Assembly (NCBI RefSeq): GCF_001027925.1
Contig: NZ_LECT01000002.1
Coordinates: forward strand, 1-53,131
Length of the DNA stretch: 53,131 nt
Source: Rhodopirellula islandica
GTDB lineage: Bacteria; Planctomycetota; Planctomycetia; Pirellulales; Pirellulaceae
Direction: 5' to 3'
Shown here: in pieces, positions 16,900-25,949 of the stretch
Layout of the letters: each line of letters opens with the position of its first letter
Position numbering within the stretch: position 1 is the stretch's first letter
Program-made: the position numbers and the translations under genes
Notes under the pieces: model-generated
Databases searched by the model: none
Told to the model about the DNA's origin: nothing
Seen by the model: only the letters and a program-made list of their open reading frames with translations

Positions 16900-17961
16900 T
16901 TATTGAGATCGTCGGGATCGCTTGGCTGTAGTTGTCTCGACTGCTGAATCGCCCATTTGCGTGATGCCGATGCGTTTCTCTTGACGCTCGATTGCAGAGG
17001 TTAAAACGGACGGCGTCACCTGACCTCGTTCGTTCATCACCACGTCCTTGATGGCATCCGATGCAAGACGTTCGATATCGGCATGGGACATTCCAACGAG
17101 CCGTTTCGAAATTGATTTAATACGCACCGATTTACTAAGCGTCACTTGTCGGAAGTAGCGGCAAAGCAGAGTTTCAATTTCGTCAGGGCTCGGTTTGTCG
17201 AACAGAAGTATATCGTCGAACCGACGCCAGAGAGCAGGGTCGATTAGCCCCTGATGATTGGTTGCCGCCAGGGTCAATGTTTCGGAATGAAAGCTATCCA
17301 ACATTTGCAGAAACGAATTGACGACTCGCTTGAGTTCACCGTGTTCGTCCATCGCGGTGCGTTCTTTTCCAATTGCATCGAATTCGTCAAAGAACAAAAG
17401 CACTGGTCGAACTCGAGCGTAATCAAAGACCTTACGCAGATTGGCGGCTGTCTCTCCAAGATACGACGAAACAACAGCGTCGAAACGGACAGTGGCGAGT
17501 GGCAAATAGAGTGCGTTGGCAAGTGCGGCAGCGGCTACCGTTTTGCCACAACCAGGAGGTCCGCAAAAGAGCAACTTGCTAGCTGGCTTCATGCCGTGCG
17601 AACGCAACAGCTCGGAGCTTCGTCTCTCTCGAATGATCCGGTCCACACCGCGTTGCAACTCGGGCGAAAGGATCAATTCGTCAAGATCCGTAACGGGCTG
17701 CGATAGTTCAATCAGATTTGCATTCTTGTCGCTGTCCTTCGGCATATTGCCGTTGTTGGTACTGAGTGTCGCGAAAAACGTTTTTGAAGGGGATTGCCCA
17801 TTGCCGCGTTCCAGGATCTTCTCCAGTTCATTCGCAAAGACACTGTGATTGAGTCGACGCTCCTCTCTCACCACATCCCACGCAGCATCCCTGAAACCGT
17901 TTTCGTCGCCACGAAAGTGGGCGAGAAGAAGTTTCTGAATCGCTTCAGAGCTTTGGCTCAT
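16900..17961 (-). CDS. AAA family ATPase, IetA-like
   Basis: A 353-residue AAA+ ATPase. Walker A is GPPGCGKT (about 134-141) and Walker B LLFFDEFDAIG (about 188-198). A sensor-1 region LAATNHQ and a WRRFD arginine finger follow (about 245-249). The N-terminal 90 residues are helical and charged, and the opening MSQSSEAIQKLLLAHFRGD matches the style of related stand-alone ATPases. The start at 17961 is chosen for that reason; an in-frame ATG at 17994 would add 11 residues. It precedes the subtilisin-like protease with one base between stop and start. In IetAS-type pairs the ATPase is thought to restrain or direct the protease. Cytoplasmic. Confidence 0.87.
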   Translation of the reverse strand: MSQSSEAIQKLLLAHFRGDENGFRDAAWDVVREERRLNHSVFANELEKILERGNGQSPSKTFFATLSTNNGNMPKDSDKNANLIELSQPVTDLDELILSPELQRGVDRIIRERRSSELLRSHGMKPASKLLFCGPPGCGKTVAAAALANALYLPLATVRFDAVVSSYLGETAANLRKVFDYARVRPVLLFFDEFDAIGKERTAMDEHGELKRVVNSFLQMLDSFHSETLTLAATNHQGLIDPALWRRFDDILLFDKPSPDEIETLLCRYFRQVTLSKSVRIKSISKRLVGMSHADIERLASDAIKDVVMNERGQVTPSVLTSAIERQEKRIGITQMGDSAVETTTAKRSRRSQ

Positions 17962-18746
17962 CGTTGGATGGGGAGCGTGGCGTTTCAATTGCATTCTCGG
18001 GAGGAATTTCTAGCGTATGTTAGCAGTTTACTGGCATTGGGTCACGATCAGGTTGGCTTGACATTTGCACCAATAATGGACTTCTGTGGATGCCAAAAGT
18101 CTCCTTTTTTGCGTCTATCCCGTGAAGCAACGCGATGAGGATGCGCGAGTAATGGCTTCAGCATAACGAGGGTGTTTGACTCGTTTGGTTGTCCCGTCAT
18201 ACGAGTTTCTCGTTTTGGGCGATGATTACTGGCGGGAGCCAGCGGTGGTATTCGCCACAGAGAACGAGAAGTTGCGGGGATGGGAGGGATTTCAATGCGA
18301 ACCGACGTTGCTTCTTCTCCGTGCCATCGCGATCATCCCCAATGTCGAATGTATGCGGACACGGAGGTTAAAAATGCTAATGAGCATCGATACACGGGCA
18401 CTGAAGCTGCTTGCCAACTGCGAGAGAGGGCTTCGACGGGGAGAGGCTTTGTGTTCGGTCAGTTAAGTCAAAGGCCCGCTTCATTGCAACGGTGGCCGAC
18501 TTCGGTGTACCGAGTTTTGGACAGCCACGGCGGAACGATACTCCCAGTCTCGTCTCCTGCTTCCGATTCGCCCACGAGTCTCCATTGAAATCGGGCGGAG
18601 AGCGGCGAAGCTTTGTTCGCTGGACTGCGGGCGGATCTGGGCCTGCAGGGGGCGAAAGATTTTTTTCTGCAAATCGGTGTCGGGCAGCGGAGAGAAATGG
18701 CGGGGGTCAGGTAGAGGACTTACCCGACCGTCAATCGAGAACAATC
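17962..18746. other. 785-bp gene-free stretch between the IetAS-like pair and the thioredoxin gene
   Basis: No convincing gene is seen. Several short plus-strand frames overlap each other here without family resemblance or start signals. A nested hairpin lies at 18207-18270 (listed separately). The remainder presumably contains the divergent promoters of the AAA gene and the thioredoxin gene, but no clear boxes were identified. Confidence 0.5.
18207..18270 (+). ncRNA. Nested three-helix hairpin with GGGA (GNRA) loop
   Basis: On the plus strand three helices stack in order. TTCTCGTT (18207-18214) pairs with AACGAGAA (18263-18270), GGCGA (18218-18222) with TCGCC (18252-18256), and CTGGC (18229-18233) with GCCAG (18238-18242). 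They enclose the tetraloop GGGA. All 18 base pairs are Watson-Crick. This could be a structured RNA, a leader element or another dispersed repeat; expression is unknown. Confidence 0.45.
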
Positions 18747-19241
18747 ATGAACGACACCAAATCGGACCTTCCGCCCGCTGAGACGATGGATCCACCCCCG
18801 CAGCCAAAGCCCCTGTTTCATTTCTGGCGTTGCTTCTGGCTGACATTTCTTGTGGTGTCGCTGGGCTATGCTTGGCATTGCTTCTACGTTCCCGCAAACG
18901 AGATCGCTTGGGCAAAGGACTACGCCTCCGCGAAGCAGCAAGCAGCCAAGGCTGACAAACCGATTCTTCTCTATTTCACTGCCAACTGGTGTGTTCCCTG
19001 CCGGGTCATGAAGCGTCAAGTTTGGGCCGATTCGGAGGTGAAGGAATTGGTCAATGCGGAGTTCGTCCCAGTGGCGATTGACGTGGGCGATCCGGAAAAC
19101 GCGGAGGTCATGGCGACTTACGCCGTTCAAGGTCCGCCGGTCACCATCGTTTGCGACTCACAAGGGAATGTGTTGGATTGGCGAGCAGGACGAATCAGCC
19201 AACCGGTCTTCCTCGAATTGCTTGATTCGTCGCATTCGTAA
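18747..19241 (+). CDS. Membrane-anchored thioredoxin-like protein
   Basis: A 164-residue protein with a short acidic, Pro-rich cytoplasmic start, one membrane segment at about 25-45 (FWLTFLVVSLGYAW), and an extracytoplasmic thioredoxin domain. The redox motif WCVPC (81-85) sits in YFTANWCVPCRVMK, and the cis-Pro segment is QGPPVTIV. The VWADSEVKELVN segment resembles thioredoxin_7/DsbD-gamma-like domains. It probably reduces or exchanges disulfides outside the inner membrane. The ATG at 18747 is chosen, because the frame upstream is unlike coding sequence. The stop codon is immediately followed by palindromic repeat copy B. Partner proteins are not evident. Confidence 0.87.
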   Translation: MNDTKSDLPPAETMDPPPQPKPLFHFWRCFWLTFLVVSLGYAWHCFYVPANEIAWAKDYASAKQQAAKADKPILLYFTANWCVPCRVMKRQVWADSEVKELVNAEFVPVAIDVGDPENAEVMATYAVQGPPVTIVCDSQGNVLDWRAGRISQPVFLELLDSSHS

Positions 19242-19243
19242 CG

Positions 19244-19340
19244 CGTGAACAACAAGTGACGATGTTAGCGGTGTGGCGCAAGCCGCCCGGTGAGGAACCG
19301 GAGGGCTCGCGTCTTTCCGCCACGTCACTTGTTGTTCACG
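19244..19340. repeat. Palindromic dispersed repeat, copy B (inverted relative to A)
   Basis: The perfect 18-bp terminal inverted repeats are CGTGAACAACAAGTGACG (19244-19261) and its complement (19323-19340). The core matches copy A read on the other strand. It begins two bases after the thioredoxin stop codon and may serve as that gene's terminator. Confidence 0.9.
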
Positions 19341-19384
19341 TGGTCCTTAGCTGAGCGGCGGTTGAAGCAGGTCCCGGCCATCGT

Positions 19385-20536
19385 TCACGGTTGGCTTTCG
19401 CCAAAGTAAGTCGCCAAAACGTTCTCCCACTCAGGGCTCGACGTCTGGCGTAGCAAAATCCGATTGATCGGTTCTCGCAACTCACTGTCACTCGGCAATG
19501 CGATCGCATAACTCTGGCGTTCAAACGTGATCGGCAGCACAAAGGCCTCGCCAGGATAGTTCTGATGAGTCTGGTATCTCAGAATGGGAGCGTCGTAGAC
19601 CACTGCGTCACACTGGCCAGCCACCAAGCGCTGCAGCGCCGTTTCAACATCTGGGTGATTGGCGGAATTGATATGCCGAGCTCGAAGATAGTCCGCTGAA
19701 GTCGATCCTTCCACGGTCGCAACCTTCGCCCGAGAAAGATCGGCTGGGCCTTCGATCTGGGAGCGCAGTTCCGTCAATGTCAGCGCGGACGTCACCGCCG
19801 CGGTGAATCCAGCGATGATGAACAGCCCTGCAAACATCCAAATCAAACCAATCAAACGCCCCCCCAGGGTACGCGGAACCTTGTCCCCGTAGCCGACCGT
19901 GGTCAGAGTCACAGCAGCCCACCACATGCCGGCCGCGATCCCCTTGACCCAACCCTTGTCGAATTGCTCTCGGTTGTGCCTTCGCTCGAACAGGTAAATG
20001 CCAACGGCACTGACCAGCATGGCCAGCACCAACCCCGCCAAGATGCGAAAAAAGGTTCTCGACAAGATCGCGTCCAAGATGCCCGACCATCCCGAACCGC
20101 GTGGCCGCGATCCAACCGCGATCCCCAATCCCGAGGTATGAAAGGAGTGGGTGAAGTCCATCCGTTTTTCGCGTTCGTAGTTCACCGTGATCGCCGCGAC
20201 GGCCATGTCCACCTCACCAGATTCGACCGCCTGCAACATCTCCGGCAAAGAAAACCTTCGTAGTTCCACTTCGATCTCGTGGCCTGATTCGATTTCCAAC
20301 TCAGCCTTGATGTCGCGCAGCAGATCCATGCTGATCCCAACCCACTGGCCGTCCTCATTGAGCATTGCAAACGGTGGCACCTCCCGCGTCGCCACCAATT
20401 GATCGGGCACGCTCAGCCGGACTGCGCCGTCATCTTTGTTTTCTCCCAGCGTCCCATCCTGAGCCCAGCAGGAAATCGCCCACAACGAAAGAAGCAGTCC
20501 TCCCGTCAAGCTTCGACTTCCAATTGAGTGTTGCAT
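19385..20536 (-). CDS. GluR0-like prokaryotic ionotropic receptor: ligand-binding domain with K+-type pore
   Basis: A 383-residue protein with a signal peptide ending near SCWAQDG. A periplasmic-binding-type ligand domain is split into S1 (about 40-145) and S2 (about 260-380). Between them lie a membrane helix (about 162-182), a pore loop with the potassium selectivity filter TVGYGD (213-218), and a second helix (about 226-250). This S1-TM-P-TM-S2 order is that of GluR0, the glutamate-gated potassium channel of Synechocystis. S1 has the family segments VPPFAML and RMDFTHSFHTSGL. The likely role is ligand-gated K+ flux across the inner membrane; the ligand may be an amino acid but cannot be specified. 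It is a single-gene unit between repeat copy B and the kinase operon. Confidence 0.88.
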   Translation of the reverse strand: MQHSIGSRSLTGGLLLSLWAISCWAQDGTLGENKDDGAVRLSVPDQLVATREVPPFAMLNEDGQWVGISMDLLRDIKAELEIESGHEIEVELRRFSLPEMLQAVESGEVDMAVAAITVNYEREKRMDFTHSFHTSGLGIAVGSRPRGSGWSGILDAILSRTFFRILAGLVLAMLVSAVGIYLFERRHNREQFDKGWVKGIAAGMWWAAVTLTTVGYGDKVPRTLGGRLIGLIWMFAGLFIIAGFTAAVTSALTLTELRSQIEGPADLSRAKVATVEGSTSADYLRARHINSANHPDVETALQRLVAGQCDAVVYDAPILRYQTHQNYPGEAFVLPITFERQSYAIALPSDSELREPINRILLRQTSSPEWENVLATYFGESQP

Positions 20537-20657
20537 GCTCCATTCTTTCCACTGGGTGACCGAGGACGGCGAGTGACATCATCGAAATTGTACAGGGCCC
20601 AAGTCGACGGAGCGTTTGAGATGACAACTCTGCGGCACGCCGCAAAACACTGGTTTG

Positions 20658-23519
20658 CTACGACTTCAGCAACCGATCGATCATGGCGATCAGTTTTTGA
20701 CTGTCCAGCGGTTTGGTGGTGTAGTCGGTGCACCCGGCTGCCAAGCACTCGTCGCGATCGCTCTTCATCGCATTCGCGGTCAACGCAATGATCGGCAGCT
20801 CACAGCCTCGTCGACGCAGCTCGGCGGCGGCTTCGTAACCATCCATGACCGGCATTTGCATGTCCATCACAATCAGATCAATCTCGGATTTTGGGTGCCC
20901 GAAGACTGTGTCGATTGCCTCTTGCCCGTTGGTGGCGGTGGTGACATTCCCACCCGCCTTCTCGATGAAGTGCTGAGCGAGATAGCGGATGTCCCGACGA
21001 TCATCGACGACCAAGACATTCGCAGAAATCTGGATCTCCTCCTTGACCTTTTCCGCCGAGACATCGATCAACAGATTCGGCACAACCAGCCGTCCAGAAG
21101 AAACAGCTTCGATCGTCAGCGTGAATTTGCTGCCTCGTCCATAGGTGCTTTCGACCGCGACGTCCCCACCCAGCGCGTGGGCCAACCGTCGACAGATTGC
21201 CAGTCCCAATCCAGTCCCGCCAAAGGAACGCGTCGAAGTGCTGTCCGCCTGCACGAAGGGTTCAAACAGTGACATCTGGTCTTCCGGTTTGATCCCGATG
21301 CCCGTGTCAACCACTTGAAAAATCAACCGGCAAGTGCTGGCCGAGGGCCGTTTCGATGAGAATGGATCTTGCGGTTTCCCCACTCCGGCACTGTCGTCGA
21401 GGCCTTCATAGCGAACGAGGATTTTGACTTCCCCCGAGTCCGTGAACTTGATTGCGTTGCCGACCAGATTGAGAAGGATCTGTCGGAGCCTCACGGCGTC
21501 GGTTTCAATCAAATCGGGGATCGGCCCATCGAACTCGATCTTCAGCGGCAGGTGTTTCTCGGACGCTCGAACATCCATCAAAGATCGCACCTCTGCCAAC
21601 AAACCGTCTGGTCGCACCCGTTCGGTCTCGAGCTGCATTTTCCCGGAATCAATTTTGGACAAGTCCAAAATGTCGTTGATGATGTTCAGCAGAAAATTGC
21701 CGTTGCGACGGATCGTTTCGACCACCTGAATGTTGTCAGGGTCCTTCAAATGATCCTTCAATATGTCAGCGTGCCCCAAAATCGCAGCCATCGGCGTGCG
21801 GATTTCATGCGACATGTTCGCGAGGAATTCGCCTCGGGACCGGTTGGCATTCTCGGCCACCACCTTGGCCTGCTTGAGCGACTGCTCAAACGCTTTGCGA
21901 TCGTCCACGTCAATGACATAGCCGGTGTATCCCACGAACGCACCTTCGGAATCAAAACGCGGCCGACCGACATCAACGGCCCAACGGTAGCTGCCATCGG
22001 CCCTTCGCAATCGGAACTCCGAGAAGAAAGGCTTGTGCGCTTTCGCCGCCGTCAAAAATTCTTCCCCGGCACGTTCGTGATCCTCCGGATGGGTCGCATT
22101 GGTCCAACCGAGCCCCATGCCTTCCACTCGCGTTTGCCCCGTCGTGTCGTACCAACTCTTTGACAGGAACGTGCACATGTGATTCTCGTCGGTGACCCAC
22201 AGCATCGCCGGCGAAGCATCCGCGATCTCTCGAAAATAGCGTTCACTTTCGCGGAGCAAGTCCACCGATTGTTGCCGTTGCGTGTTGTTGTAGAAGTGAC
22301 AAACCACGCCATGACGATTGTCCGGCAAAACTATCCGCTCGATCGACCAATCATAAGCCTCCGTCTCGTTCGTATCGACTCGCTGTTCGACCAACGGGGG
22401 CGCAGCGTAGGGCTCGCCGGTGTCGAGGGTGTGCCGGAACAACTTGACCACTTCATCGGCGAATGCCTTCGGCCAGATCACGTTCATCACTTCGGCAAAT
22501 GGTCTGCCGATCAATGGATCCACATTGATGAACACGCTGCGTGCTCCGGCACTGACGTAGCGCACGCAAAGATCGGCGTCGACAACGTACAATCCCTGCG
22601 GGTTCTCGGTGATCAATCGCTGAAACGTTTCGTGCGACTGACGCAATTCCATTTCGGCGGCCTTGCGTTTTGTGATGTCCCACTGCAACCCGGTGTAGCG
22701 AAGGGTTTTGCCGGACTTTGACTTGACCGGTTCACCGACGGCCACCAACCATCGCTCGCCATGCTTGGGGTGGCTGATCCGAAACTCACTCCGGAACGGG
22801 AGATTCTGCTCGATCGCTGCCGTCCACTGCTGGGCAATTTGCTCACGTTCTGATTCCACGATCGAAGCGAACATCGCCGACTCGCTGGGCTGGACGTCCT
22901 TTCCGAATCCATGCAACTGACGGAAGGCGTTGGACCAGTACACATGTGTCTTGCTCCATTCCCAAGCCGCCATCCCGCCCGCTTGAATCGCCATGTCCAA
23001 TCGGCGGGCTTCGCGACGCAGATTGGTCTGCACTCGATCCTTTTCGAGCAGCAGGTCACGCACCTCAAATTGCCGCATCCGATCACGCAATTTGGCTCGC
23101 ACGGTGTTGATGAAGACCGCGATCCGGAGCGGTCGATTGATCAACGTGACATGTTCAAGCGAGAGAATCCGCTTCAACAGTTTCGAATCGGGGTCGCCCG
23201 CTTGCAGCAGGACCAAGATTGGCACCTCCGACCACTTCGGTTGCTGATCCAGGGAAACCTTCAACTGAGCAATGGCGGCGTCGGTCAGGTGTTCCTGCGC
23301 GATCAGAGCAATGCCCGCACCTTCCAAGATGGTCTTGGCGAATGAATCGATCGTTTCACAGCAACAAACCGCGACCTCATTCTCCTTCAGAATCCGGGCG
23401 CACAGCTTGGCATCCTGCGGCGTCGGTGCATATGCAACGACGCGTTGGTTGTTGCTGTCTTGTTCCGCGACAGAATCGGCCATTTCGTCTGCGATGACTG
23501 CTTTGCGAAGTGACTCCAT
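20658..23519 (-). CDS. Hybrid sensor histidine kinase with PAS domains and C-terminal receiver
   Basis: A 953-residue cytoplasmic hybrid kinase. Residues about 26-145 look like a receiver domain that lacks the phospho-acceptor Asp (ALIAQEH in its place), so it is probably a pseudo-receiver. Three PAS/PAC modules follow: about 170-290 (ending LQWDITKRK), about 300-415, and about 425-550 (ending YVIDVDDRK). The HisKA H-box is FLANMSHEIRTPM, the HATPase N-box is LVGNAIKF, and the G-box is FGGTGLGLA. The C-terminal receiver has VLVVDD, the acceptor in VMDMQMPVMDG, and TKP. No membrane segment is present, so it senses an internal or diffusible cue. Its ATG overlaps the KaiC-like stop by one base (TAATG), showing tight coupling. 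Confidence 0.93.
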   Translation of the reverse strand: MESLRKAVIADEMADSVAEQDSNNQRVVAYAPTPQDAKLCARILKENEVAVCCCETIDSFAKTILEGAGIALIAQEHLTDAAIAQLKVSLDQQPKWSEVPILVLLQAGDPDSKLLKRILSLEHVTLINRPLRIAVFINTVRAKLRDRMRQFEVRDLLLEKDRVQTNLRREARRLDMAIQAGGMAAWEWSKTHVYWSNAFRQLHGFGKDVQPSESAMFASIVESEREQIAQQWTAAIEQNLPFRSEFRISHPKHGERWLVAVGEPVKSKSGKTLRYTGLQWDITKRKAAEMELRQSHETFQRLITENPQGLYVVDADLCVRYVSAGARSVFINVDPLIGRPFAEVMNVIWPKAFADEVVKLFRHTLDTGEPYAAPPLVEQRVDTNETEAYDWSIERIVLPDNRHGVVCHFYNNTQRQQSVDLLRESERYFREIADASPAMLWVTDENHMCTFLSKSWYDTTGQTRVEGMGLGWTNATHPEDHERAGEEFLTAAKAHKPFFSEFRLRRADGSYRWAVDVGRPRFDSEGAFVGYTGYVIDVDDRKAFEQSLKQAKVVAENANRSRGEFLANMSHEIRTPMAAILGHADILKDHLKDPDNIQVVETIRRNGNFLLNIINDILDLSKIDSGKMQLETERVRPDGLLAEVRSLMDVRASEKHLPLKIEFDGPIPDLIETDAVRLRQILLNLVGNAIKFTDSGEVKILVRYEGLDDSAGVGKPQDPFSSKRPSASTCRLIFQVVDTGIGIKPEDQMSLFEPFVQADSTSTRSFGGTGLGLAICRRLAHALGGDVAVESTYGRGSKFTLTIEAVSSGRLVVPNLLIDVSAEKVKEEIQISANVLVVDDRRDIRYLAQHFIEKAGGNVTTATNGQEAIDTVFGHPKSEIDLIVMDMQMPVMDGYEAAAELRRRGCELPIIALTANAMKSDRDECLAAGCTDYTTKPLDSQKLIAMIDRLLKS

Positions 23520-25039
23520 TAGCTCGAATGACCCTCCCTGTCGATCAAGGAGTCCTTCTCGCCATCGAACTCAGGAACTCCAGTCAGAATCCCGCGGAAC
23601 ATTCTCAGTGGAGGACCAATCTCGACGCCGTGATGGCTGAGTTTGAACTCGCGGATCGTTCGTTCATGTCGCCCGGTACGTTTCTTGATGACCGAAATGG
23701 CCTGCCGAATCTCCCCCTGGGCCTCGAAATAGCGAAACAGCACCACCGAATCCGCCAGGTAGCTGGCGTCCACCGGCGTTCCCATTGCTTGCCCCAACAT
23801 CCCGTGTTGAGCGACGACCACCAATGTCAGGATCCCGCGTTTACCAAGGTACTGAAGCAACTCATGCATTTGGATGATGAGGAATTTCTCGTGCGGCATC
23901 GAGTTCAGGTAGCCATTGATGCTGTCAATCGCAACGATTCCAACCCGGCGGCCTTGGTCATCCAGTTGAACAGAGTCCCGAACCAAGCACGCAAATTCGC
24001 TGGGTGTGATTTCACCAGGAACCAGATTGACAATTTGAATCAGCCCGTCGTCCACATGCTGTTGCAAAGCGAAACCCAAGCCTTCGGCGCGGACAAACAA
24101 CGACTGCATGCTTTCCTCAAATTGAAACAGCACGGCTCGCTCGTTCCGTTCCGCCGCCGCCACCGCGAACTGCAACGCCATCGACGATTTGCCAACTCCC
24201 GCCGGGCCCAGCAACAGAGCACTCGTGCCGGCGTTCAAACCACCGCCGAGCAACTCATCGAATTCTGCGTTGCCACTATCGATCAAATGCGTGTCAGTGG
24301 CCTTGGTCAGTTGATCGCATGTTTCACGCGGAAAGACCTTCAATCCGCCTCGCACAATCCGCAAATCATGTGCGCCACCAAGGAAGCTGCTGCCACGATG
24401 TTTCAAGATCCGCAATCGGCGTCGTTCACCGCCGTAGTCCGACAGCAAGTGTTCCAGCCGGATGACTCCGTGGGCGATGCTTTGCAAATGCTGGTCGTCC
24501 AGCCCGGAATAGTCGTCCAACAAAAGCACCGTGCACCCGCGGCCTACAAAGAACTGTTTGAGAGCGAGAATTTGTCGGCGATAACGCAGTGAACCTTGCG
24601 ACAACAAACGCATCTCGGACAGTGAGTCAAAGACGACTCGCGTGGGTTGCAGTTCTTTGACGCGTTCCAAAACCCCATCGACCGTCGTGCTGAGTTCGAT
24701 CTCGGATGGCTCGAACATTGTGTACTGCAGACGGGAATCCTCGGTCGCCTTGGTATCGATCAACTCGTAGATGTCGATGTTGTCGAGCGACCAGCCATGC
24801 GACGCTGCAACGCCCTCCAGCTCTTGTTTGGTTTCCGAGAGTGTCACGTACAGCCCGGTCTCGCCCTTGCGGGCGCCCTCCAACAGAAACTGCAGTGCAA
24901 GGGTCGTTTTGCCCGTGCCGGGCATGCCTTCAACAAGGTACAGCCGATCGGCGGTCAGTCCCCCGTGCAAGATGTCATCCAGTGGCGGGTTGCCCGTGCT
25001 GATCTTCGTCGGAAGGTTCTGCGTTGTCATGTCGTCCAT
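23519..25039 (-). CDS. KaiC-like double-RecA-domain ATPase
   Basis: A 506-residue protein with two tandem KaiC/RadA-type ATPase domains. Walker A motifs are GMPGTGKTT (38-46) and GPAGVGKSS (278-286). The openings STGNPPLDDILHGGL and DSGNAEFDELLGGGL are the repeated domain starts typical of KaiC. A FQFEES segment carries a candidate catalytic Glu pair in the second domain. In cyanobacteria KaiC is the clock ATPase. Here no kaiA or kaiB is nearby, and such KaiC homologues outside cyanobacteria are commonly paired with histidine kinases as signalling or stress ATPases. The ATG at 25039 has AAAGG four bases upstream. The stop overlaps the kinase start. Confidence 0.92.
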   Translation of the reverse strand: MDDMTTQNLPTKISTGNPPLDDILHGGLTADRLYLVEGMPGTGKTTLALQFLLEGARKGETGLYVTLSETKQELEGVAASHGWSLDNIDIYELIDTKATEDSRLQYTMFEPSEIELSTTVDGVLERVKELQPTRVVFDSLSEMRLLSQGSLRYRRQILALKQFFVGRGCTVLLLDDYSGLDDQHLQSIAHGVIRLEHLLSDYGGERRRLRILKHRGSSFLGGAHDLRIVRGGLKVFPRETCDQLTKATDTHLIDSGNAEFDELLGGGLNAGTSALLLGPAGVGKSSMALQFAVAAAERNERAVLFQFEESMQSLFVRAEGLGFALQQHVDDGLIQIVNLVPGEITPSEFACLVRDSVQLDDQGRRVGIVAIDSINGYLNSMPHEKFLIIQMHELLQYLGKRGILTLVVVAQHGMLGQAMGTPVDASYLADSVVLFRYFEAQGEIRQAISVIKKRTGRHERTIREFKLSHHGVEIGPPLRMFRGILTGVPEFDGEKDSLIDREGHSS

Positions 25040-25949
25040 TGCCTTTGCGTTCGACCGCGTCAGATTTCGGCTGTGTGAATTGGGCGATCGATTCCATCAT
25101 ACGATTCGCGTTGATCGGTCCTGAAGGATCGTCGATGCATTCTGCTTCCAAGCAAGCGAATGTCATTGCGATCGTCGACAACGAGCAAATGGCAACGTAC
25201 CACATCCAGAATCAAGCTTCATGGTCACTTGAGGTGGGGAACGCGATGAAAAGCGAGTCGCCAGTCAACGCTGTCCGTCGGTGGTTGGCTCCAAGCCATC
25301 GGGTTCAAAGCCGATCGTGGGATTGGATGCGGAAAATCGCGTGAAGCTTGTCCGCTGCAATGGGCCCCCGGTATACACGCTGAGCGGCGACCTCGGTAAC
25401 TCAGTGGATCCCGCCACAGCCCCCGTTTCTTCACAAAGATTTGCTCGCAAGCAACCGTCTCGTTTAGAGATCCATTTCCCGGTCGTGACGACACGTCCGT
25501 CTTTGCTGCGGTGAACCGACCTCGCAGCCCAGGCGATGGGTTGGCTCGATTGACAATCCTCCACTGGCGACGACGACCCCTGCAGACCAATCCCATTCAT
25601 TCTCAAATCAGCGTCCTCACTGATTCGGCTCTGTGGCACGGATCCAGAATGGCCCACGACGAAACCGCGAAAAGTTGACCGCCACCCCCTGCAGAGCTAT
25701 GCTGATTCGACACCAATCGACTCCGCTCCACGAGCTCAGCAGGTCGGCAGGAGTCTTTCGGCATTTGGACTGTTTCGGTAAGCGTTGTTGCTCCCACGTA
25801 CAACCGGGGCGAACGCCCAAACGGCTCACATGATGATGCTCGATCATTCCAGCCTCCGTGTCTTAGCGGAGGACGGAAGGCACCTGCGATCCCTGCTGAT
25901 CAGACCGAGGATCTTTCAATCCATCTGTCGGAAATTCCGAGGCGCGACG
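25040..25949. other. 910-bp gene-free stretch with a family-3 repeat copy
   Basis: No gene is supported. At about 25730-25835 lies a single copy related to the 13.4-kb repeat, with AGCAGGTCGGCAGGAGTCTTTCGGC followed by CGAACGCCCAAACGGCTCACA; its parts are in the reverse order and opposite orientation to the 13.4-kb copies. Minus-strand frames between 25225 and 25657 overlap in two phases, show no domain and are judged spurious. The promoter for the secreted protein at 25950 should be in the right part. Confidence 0.55.

Noticed and set aside
23519..25039. Core circadian clock locus
   Set aside because: Only a KaiC-like ATPase is present; kaiA and kaiB are not in the window and many KaiC homologues are not clock proteins.
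25225..25657. Overlapping minus-strand frames of 123 and 130 aa
   Set aside because: Two different phases are open over the same bases, with no family resemblance, no start signal and Ser/Arg-rich composition.
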